Origin: Candidatus Bathyarchaeota archaeon
GTDB taxonomy: Archaea > Thermoproteota > Bathyarchaeia > TCS64
Reading direction: 5' to 3'
DNA: 27,785 nt
Assembly (NCBI GenBank): GCA_014730055.1
Contig: WJIV01000305.1
Location: 1-27,785 of the forward strand
Made by a program: the position numbers and the translations under genes. The stretch's first letter is position 1. Each line of letters starts with the position of its first letter. The notes below the pieces were generated by a model. The model saw only the letters and a list, made by a program, of their open reading frames with translations, was not told where the DNA came from and searched no databases. Positions 22,711 to 27,785 of the stretch are shown in pieces.

Positions 22711-23724
22711 TTGAGATCTGAACCTATAGATTCGATATTGGATTTCTTCCCAGTAGAAACAGATTCCAGTGAAGAGCCTAAAATCCCCTTTCAAAAGAGG
22801 ATCAAATCTATCTACAATATCTCTGCTTCATGCCTCCTCACATCGTATGAGGGTGATCTATATATTTTGGACACAAACGAAGGTAGAGATATTGCCTTTA
22901 AACCTCATATTGTGGGAGGAGAGCTTGGACAGAAATGCAAATCACTTGCAAATGACTTCATTAAAGTTACTCGATTCCTAGAAGACCTGGGAGGAAAAGT
23001 TGGGATATTACACATACTTAGAGCTGGAGCGGGTTATATGGTACATAAAGCCATTGAAGCTCCAATATTAAGAGTGAGAACCCAATACACAAGTGAGGGC
23101 TATAGGGACCATTTGGATAATAGAAAAATAGAAGTAACCTATCGTGATTATCCTGATGAGACCCCGGAAAAATTAATAATACCAGATACTTTTGCCACAG
23201 GAAGATCAGCTGAGACAGCTATCAAGGATCTGTTACAAGAAGGGCATAGTCCAGAGAAGATAATATTATACGGTTTCATTGCAATTCCAGCCCTAGAAAG
23301 AATAAGTGAGATCTGTAAAAATGAACAAATAGATCTATCCAGTTACGCGATATGCAATATAACACAATTAGCCCATAATAATTACGACATGCCAGCATAT
23401 GGACTCGATGAGAGCTACTATGTTAATAAAGGAAAGAGAAGGAAGCTGGGTAGCATTATACCGAAGAGCACGCTCGAAAACTTCCTTCCTAACTACGTAC
23501 CGGGAATGGATCAACCTGGAGACTGGTCCGAAAGACAACCTGAACTCTATAATGGCGAATATATGGAAAAAGGTGATATTAGAAAACACCTGAGTAAGAG
23601 TATCAGTCTCATAAAAAAGCTACAAGAAATAAGCCAAGATAATGAATGGTATCTACCTATTATGGACGAAGCTGCTGAGAGAGAGTTAAAGGCTCTCAGA
23701 AATACACTTAGTAATTATAACTAA
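22711..23724 (+). CDS. Phosphoribosyltransferase-like protein, uracil-PRTase type (TTG start)
   Basis: The protein has 337 residues from a TTG start; no ATG is available between it and the preceding stop in frame. The PRPP-binding loop is clear: LIIPDTFATGRSAETA (155-170), comparable to DPMLATGGSA of uracil phosphoribosyltransferases. HILRAGAGYM (101-110) also resembles the uracil enzyme. Standard uracil PRTases have about 210 residues, so this has a longer front and an extra C-terminal part of about 100 residues rich in charged helices (from about 240). The usual acidic pair of PRTase loops is reduced to a single Asp159. It may transfer a base to PRPP or may have become a regulatory or novel enzyme. 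It lies between DUF483 and the radical SAM gene. Confidence 0.75.
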   Translation: MRSEPIDSILDFFPVETDSSEEPKIPFQKRIKSIYNISASCLLTSYEGDLYILDTNEGRDIAFKPHIVGGELGQKCKSLANDFIKVTRFLEDLGGKVGILHILRAGAGYMVHKAIEAPILRVRTQYTSEGYRDHLDNRKIEVTYRDYPDETPEKLIIPDTFATGRSAETAIKDLLQEGHSPEKIILYGFIAIPALERISEICKNEQIDLSSYAICNITQLAHNNYDMPAYGLDESYYVNKGKRRKLGSIIPKSTLENFLPNYVPGMDQPGDWSERQPELYNGEYMEKGDIRKHLSKSISLIKKLQEISQDNEWYLPIMDEAAERELKALRNTLSNYN

Positions 23725-23760
23725 CAACTTTTTATTTGATCCATCAGGTATTGACCAGAA

Positions 23761-24846
23761 ATGCAGTACCACCTGGTCCTGACGGAGAAGTGCAACTTGT
23801 CATGCAGTTATTGCGGGGGTACTAGGCACATCCAGGGACTTCCTGTTTATCCCGAATATTCTTTTGAAGATCTGAAGGACTTTATTGCAGAGGACACAGA
23901 ACCCGTGATAGGGTTTTACGGCGGAGAGCCTCTGCTAAACCTGGATCTGATGTACAAAGTTCTAGATAATATTCCAGCTAGAGCATATAATTTACAGACT
24001 AATGCCACACATCTTTCCGAGGTTAAGGACCGATACCTGGAAAAAATAGATACTATCCTTGTTTCTATAGATGGAGATAAAGAGACCACAGATCGATGCC
24101 GGGGAGAAGGCACCTACGATACGATAATCGGAAATCTCAGGGATGTTCAAGATCGAGAATACGGCGGAGACATTGTGGCTAGGATGGCCTATAGCATCAA
24201 TGGAGACATCTATCAGGATGTTAAGTATCTACTGGAATTAAGGTATCCGGAATTTGAGCATGTTCACTGGCAGCTTGACGTTTTCTGGAACAGTCTGGAA
24301 AAATGGGATGATTTTGAGTACTGGATGAGGAGATACGAGAAGGGGATATCACTACTTGTTAAAGATTGGGTCCGAGGCCTCGAGACTGGGGAAGTGATTG
24401 GAATTGTGCCTTTTATTCCAGTGGCCAAGACGCTGTTAACTGGTGAACCTGTTAAGTCTATAAGATGTGGAGCGGGTATTGATAGCTTCGCTATTATGAC
24501 AGATGGCAATATTGATGCCTGCCCGATAGCCCCGGAAATGCCATTTTACCATATTGGGAATATTTATGAATCGAATCCATAGGATCTGAGAAATTCAATG
24601 CCCCTCAAATCTCCCTGCAACATGTGCAATTATCTATGGGTATGTGGTGGACGATGTCTCTTCGCTAACAGAACAAAGTTCTGGGGAGAGAAGTTATTCG
24701 ATAGGGTATGTAAGGCTACGATTCATATGATAAAAGAACTCGAGAGAAATATTTCCCATATTAAGAGTCTAATTGATAGTGAAATAATAGATGAATATGA
24801 CTTCGATTATCCTGAATTCAATAACGGCTGCGAAATCATACCATAA
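23761..24846 (+). pseudogene. Radical SAM/SPASM protein, AF0577-like, interrupted by in-frame TAG
   Basis: The first part (codons 1-273) is a radical SAM domain: CNLSCSYC holds Cys11, Cys15 and Cys18 for the 4Fe-4S cluster that cleaves S-adenosylmethionine, GGEP is at 54-57, and the SPASM region begins with Cys236 and DACP (Cys254). Codon 274 (24580-24582) is TAG. Reading straight on in the same frame gives the missing half of the SPASM domain: SPCNMCNYLWVCGGRC (Cys286, 289, 295, 299) and Cys317, then a helix, ending at TAA 24844-24846. The whole resembles the AF0577 family of putative peptide-modifying enzymes. The break could be a recent mutation, a sequencing error, or read-through. An ATG at 24598 could start a separate 82-residue piece. 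No precursor peptide was recognised nearby. Confidence 0.78.
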
Positions 24847-24876
24847 AAATAAAGACCCAGAATACATCGTAAATCT

Positions 24877-25830
24877 ATGCCTGAGACAGAGTTCGGGGTC
24901 TTCCTCAGCCCTGAGAAGAACGATTACAACACAATTCTAGATGAGGCTCTACTATGCGAGGAGTTGGGCTATGATAGCATATGGATAAGCGATCATCTCA
25001 TTGGAATGTATGAAAACCCAGCAGACCCAAGGTTTGAATGCTGGACAACAAGCACCGCCTTACTGGCAAACACAACCAGAATAAAAATGGGGCAGCTAGT
25101 TATGGCCAATCCATTTAGACATCCCCCTTTACTGGCTAAAATGGCGGCTACTCTGGATAGCATAAGTGAGGGCAGATTAATCCTTGGACTGGGTACAGGC
25201 TGGCATCAGGGCGAGTTTGAGGCTTACGGATATCCTTTCGAATCCCCCCGAGAAAGAGCCAGGCGCCTTGATGAGGCAGCAGAAATCATTAAGAAGATGT
25301 GGACTGAACAGAACCCGATTTTTCAAGGAGATTTTTATAGTATCAATGAAGCACCCTGTTCCCCGGGACCCTTTCAGAGACCACATCCTCCCTTGATGCT
25401 TGCTGGAGGGGGAGAACAATTGACCCTGAGAGCCGTGGCAAAGCACGCAGATATCAGCAACTTCGCTGCATGGATGGGTTCAAAGGAAGATTTTAGACAT
25501 AAGATGAAAGTCTTAGAACGGCACTGTGAAAAAGTTGGTAGAGAATTTAATGATATAACTAAATCATGGGCCGCTTACATTCTGCTTAGCGAGGATGAGA
25601 AAAAGTCGGAGATGGATATCTCGGAATATACAAAGAAAATGCAGAATCGATATGGAACCTCCTCGGGTGATAGAACTCCGAGACTTGCTGGATCTCCTGA
25701 TGATGTTGCTTTACAGATAGAATCTTATAGAAAAGAAGGATGCGAGTTATTCATACTTAGATTTATGGGTGGAAGTTTCGAAAAAGAAGTAACCTTGTTT
25801 GCAGATGAGGTTTTACCAGCTTTCAGATGA
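24877..25830 (+). CDS. LLM-class F420-dependent oxidoreductase
   Basis: The 317-residue protein is a luciferase-like monooxygenase-fold enzyme of the F420-dependent branch, a TIM barrel in the cytosol. Landmarks in order: FGVFLSP, CEELGYDSIWISDHL near 28-42, TTRIKMGQLVMANPFRHPPLLAKMAATLDSIS, GRLILGLGTGWHQGEFEAYG, and PLMLAGGGEQLTLRAVAKHAD near 177-197, ending with a SPDDVALQIESY helix and LFILRFMG. Members pass hydride between reduced F420 and an alcohol, sugar phosphate, imine or enone, but the substrate is not visible. Some family members use FMN instead. The gene begins 30 bases after the radical SAM reading frame ends. If F420 is used, the F420 synthesis genes lie elsewhere. Confidence 0.9.
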   Translation: MPETEFGVFLSPEKNDYNTILDEALLCEELGYDSIWISDHLIGMYENPADPRFECWTTSTALLANTTRIKMGQLVMANPFRHPPLLAKMAATLDSISEGRLILGLGTGWHQGEFEAYGYPFESPRERARRLDEAAEIIKKMWTEQNPIFQGDFYSINEAPCSPGPFQRPHPPLMLAGGGEQLTLRAVAKHADISNFAAWMGSKEDFRHKMKVLERHCEKVGREFNDITKSWAAYILLSEDEKKSEMDISEYTKKMQNRYGTSSGDRTPRLAGSPDDVALQIESYRKEGCELFILRFMGGSFEKEVTLFADEVLPAFR

Positions 25831-25867
25831 TTCTCATTTGTCATAATATAAAACTAAGCAGACGCTA

Positions 25868-25874
25868 TTTTTTT
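25868..25874 (+). terminator. Oligo-T terminator after the LLM gene
   Basis: Seven T residues lie 38 bases after the LLM stop. They sit just ahead of the end of the convergent phosphatase-like gene. Confidence 0.4.
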
Positions 25875-25876
25875 GA

Positions 25877-26698
25877 TCATAAATCAGGCATATTACTTTT
25901 TTCGCCTTTGTATATTCCCCAGAAGTGTCTTACCTCCATATCTTCTCGTAATTCCGTTCCATGGGTGCCTTTACCCGTATCTGGGTCTATGTGTGTTCCG
26001 TGATCTGGTAAAAACGCAAGAACCCTATTTCTCTCTTTATTTACATTGTTGAACTCAGCTGCAAGTTTAGAAAAAGTTCTAATATGCTCTCGGAAAGCCT
26101 CTATAGATTCAGGGCTTTCAGGTGTTGAACTATGCATAGTGTCGTCATAGCTTTGATTATATGCCAGAATTAAATCATACTTGTCCTCTTTTAGTAATTC
26201 AATTACCCTATCTTCGACCTCCTTATCGTATGGTTCTGAATAATAGTCAATTTCCCTATTCCGGAATATCAGGTCAATGCTACAATCTTTTACAGCCACT
26301 ATAGCTACCCTCTTACCCGCTTTTACAAGTGTATCGAATACTGTCTCGACTTGTAGTACTGGCTTCTCATACCTTTGTATGCCGTGGTCTTTGGGTTTCA
26401 TGCCAGTAAACATACTTGCGAAACATACAGGAGTGACGCTTGGAGTCATTGACTCTACCTCTAGCGTAACTGGAGCAATATCCTCGACGGGAAGGAATTC
26501 CTCACGATATTTCTGGTATAGCCATTCACCCATGGCGTCAGGAGAATATAGGAGCATCCTTTCCACCGGTTTATCTTCGAGTAATCTAATTCTTTCTTCT
26601 TTTATCTCTACTATCGCTAAATTTTTACTCTCTGTTTTAATGCCGAATAGATCTAGAATCGTGGGGGTAACAACATCAAGACTATACATAATAAACAT
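25877..26698 (-). CDS. Alkaline-phosphatase-superfamily (phosphodiesterase/nucleotide pyrophosphatase-like) protein
   Basis: This 273-residue protein has the metal-site pattern of the alkaline phosphatase superfamily: Asp54 in YSPDAMG, a nucleophile Thr in SMTPSVTPVCFASMFTG (about Thr89), Asp185 or Asp186 with His189 in YDDTMHS, Asp232-His233 in LPDHGTHID, and His246 in GTHGTE. Two zinc ions would be bound and a phosphate ester or diester hydrolysed. There is no signal peptide, so it is probably cytosolic. It is shorter than most superfamily members (typically 400 or more). An ATG at codon 4 is an alternative start. It is on the same strand as, and about 100 bases downstream of, the SIMPL gene, with a T-tract between. 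Substrate unknown. Confidence 0.8.
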   Translation of the reverse strand: MFIMYSLDVVTPTILDLFGIKTESKNLAIVEIKEERIRLLEDKPVERMLLYSPDAMGEWLYQKYREEFLPVEDIAPVTLEVESMTPSVTPVCFASMFTGMKPKDHGIQRYEKPVLQVETVFDTLVKAGKRVAIVAVKDCSIDLIFRNREIDYYSEPYDKEVEDRVIELLKEDKYDLILAYNQSYDDTMHSSTPESPESIEAFREHIRTFSKLAAEFNNVNKERNRVLAFLPDHGTHIDPDTGKGTHGTELREDMEVRHFWGIYKGEKSNMPDL

Positions 26699-26758
26699 AC
26701 CAAAAACAGTGAATAAAACATTAGTTAACAGGATACATTTTCTTTGAAACTAATTCCT

Positions 26759-26777
26759 TAAAAAAAATTACAAAAAA
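26759..26777 (-). terminator. T-rich terminator after the SIMPL gene
   Basis: On the minus strand, T-runs of five and eight bases follow the SIMPL stop. No hairpin is visible. They suggest separate transcription of the phosphatase-like gene. Confidence 0.4.
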
Positions 26778-26794
26778 TTGGGTTAGTTTTAACC

Positions 26795-27607
26795 TTACTC
26801 AATAAGGTATACTATATGTACATTAACGGTTACCGTCAAACTGCCTTCAATTATAGGTGTCCTGGACGACTCTGCGAAATCGGCCTCTGGTATTCCTTTA
26901 TAGGACCTTGCAGGGCTGTAACTGCTCTCCGTCACACTCTGTACCCCTGAAATTGTGAGGCCTAGTGTATCAGCGATCAAATTAGCTTTCTCATCGGCGT
27001 CCATAAGGGCGGCAATATATGCCTGCATCTTAAGTTCCTCTCGTGTTGATTCGCTAAGTTCAAAGCTGATACCTTGGACCTGATTGGCCCCTGCCGCTCC
27101 TGCAGCATCGATTACAGGACCAACCATTTCCAAGTTCTCTATTGTTACCTCCACCATATTGGAAACCGTATAACCAGTCACTTGACGTATCTCCCAGTTG
27201 TAATCTGGATAAACACTGAAGCCAACTGTTTTCATGTCTTCGTCGGTGAATCCAAGGCCTTTAAGCGCCTCTATCACATCAGTCATGATAGCGGCGTTGT
27301 CCTCTATAGCTTCGCTTGCTGAGGGGTCTTTTGTCTGGACGCCCAGGCTTACTTTCGCTATGTCAGCCTTTGCTGATGAGGTTCCTGCTCCACTTATGCT
27401 TATAGTCTTAGCCTGTGGCTCCTCTCCCTGGTAGGTATAGGCTCCTACACCTAAGCTCGGTCCAACACCTGTGGGGTATCTAAGGCCCTGATTCTCAGGT
27501 ATACCGTTAGAATCGACCATTCCTGGCTTGTAGGCTATTATTGCTCCAGCTAAAATTATGCTGAGGCATATTGCGGTTACCGCGAATACTTGCTGTGTCT
27601 TGTTCAT
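26795..27607 (-). CDS. SIMPL-domain (DUF541) surface protein
   Basis: From the ATG the protein has 270 residues. The front (MNKTQQVFAVTAICLSIILAG, then AIIAY) is a signal peptide or anchor helix. An in-frame TTG nine bases upstream is less likely. After a Gly/Pro-rich linker comes ISISGAGTSSAKADIAKVSLGVQT, the typical opening of a SIMPL domain, with the familiar DAAGAAGANQVQGISFELSE and DADEKANLIADTLGLTISGVQSVTESS segments later and a closing VTVNVHIVY strand. SIMPL domains form oligomeric shells in some bacterial proteins, and their role in archaea is unknown. No Cys is present, so it is not a lipoprotein of the usual bacterial type. It should be exported and face the outside. Confidence 0.87.
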   Translation of the reverse strand: MNKTQQVFAVTAICLSIILAGAIIAYKPGMVDSNGIPENQGLRYPTGVGPSLGVGAYTYQGEEPQAKTISISGAGTSSAKADIAKVSLGVQTKDPSASEAIEDNAAIMTDVIEALKGLGFTDEDMKTVGFSVYPDYNWEIRQVTGYTVSNMVEVTIENLEMVGPVIDAAGAAGANQVQGISFELSESTREELKMQAYIAALMDADEKANLIADTLGLTISGVQSVTESSYSPARSYKGIPEADFAESSRTPIIEGSLTVTVNVHIVYLIE

Positions 27608-27677
27608 AGCACTCAATTTATGATATTCGGGTTTATTATACCCATCAAATAGAACAATCGTTCAAAAGTTTAGAACG

Positions 27678-27785
27678 CTAATAGTTTTCATATTTTCTGA
27701 AGTGTGACTGTATGTCCTCAGCTCTGGACTTGAGTTCCTGCGGTAGATCCGGGTCTAGAAGAACCTTTTCGTGCAATGGCAGCCT
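27678..27785 (-). CDS. C-terminal end of an unidentified protein; 5' end outside window
   Basis: The last 35 codons of a minus-strand gene, ending in TAG at 27678-27680, read through to the window edge. The visible residues start RLPLHEKVLLDPDLPQELKS and finish in SHFRKYENY. The pattern is an amphipathic helix, and no family can be named. It lies 70 bases upstream of the SIMPL gene on the same strand. Support is an open frame with coherent, non-repetitive protein-like composition; a chance frame cannot be excluded. Confidence 0.5.
   Translation of the reverse strand, partial: RLPLHEKVLLDPDLPQELKSRAEDIQSHFRKYENY

Noticed and set aside
24580..24582. Pyrrolysine as the favoured explanation of the in-frame TAG
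   Set aside because: TAG is an ordinary terminal stop for 8 of 32 genes in this window, and the position is between the SPASM cysteines, not at a known pyrrolysine active site. It is kept only as an option.
1..27785. CRISPR arrays, tRNA or rRNA genes, insertion sequences, integrase or attachment sites
   Set aside because: I saw no regularly spaced direct repeats, no cloverleaf or rRNA-like sequence, and no transposase or integrase frames. The cassette duplication is too diverged to be a recent mobile copy.

Overview
The window reads as chromosomal DNA of an archaeon, probably an uncultivated lineage that I cannot name from sequence alone. The evidence is: AT-rich TATA-like boxes about 25-35 bases ahead of many operon-head start codons; short or absent leaders at those heads, with GGAGG-type Shine-Dalgarno sites mainly inside operons; bare oligo-T terminators without hairpins; an archaeal DUF483-type protein; a radical SAM protein resembling the archaeal AF0577 family; and an F420-type LLM oxidoreductase. 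All three stop codons are in normal use, and 8 of 32 gene ends are TAG.

Layout. 1-1284: the end of a class III aminotransferase overlapping a creatininase-family amidohydrolase. 1286-1660 (minus): a small four-helix membrane protein, F1. 1808-4691: a four-gene membrane cassette, A1-B1-C1-D1, whose A subunit looks like DUF6754. It is followed on the same strand by a second four-helix protein (F2), a small soluble protein (E1), a GlmL/MutL-type ASKHA ATPase, and a protein with a lipoyl-like barrel and a C-terminal KOW-like segment (to 8651). 8709-17538: a metabolic stretch with a LarA-like racemase, DUF362, metallo-beta-lactamase fold protein, flavin reductase-like protein, a second class III aminotransferase, an anchored jelly-roll-like protein, a TIGR04076 protein and a large M14 metallopeptidase. 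17612-21764: a third F protein (F3), a second E protein (E2), then a complete second cassette A2-B2-C2-D2. 21831-24846: DUF483, a uracil-PRTase-like protein and a radical SAM/SPASM gene broken by an in-frame TAG. 24877-27785: LLM oxidoreductase, alkaline-phosphatase-superfamily protein, a SIMPL-domain surface protein and the tail of an unknown gene.

The most interesting content is the duplicated system. The same six families (A, B, C, D, E, F) occur twice within 20 kb. The A-D order and junction style are conserved, but the E/F pair sits downstream of copy 1 and upstream of copy 2. Copy 1 also carries GlmL and the barrel/KOW protein. Predicted topologies suggest a membrane complex with a cytosolic face (A, E, possibly GlmL and the barrel/KOW protein) and an extracytoplasmic domain (C). 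Its function is unknown to me. No glutamate mutase catalytic subunits are present, so the GlmL annotation should not be read as glutamate fermentation.
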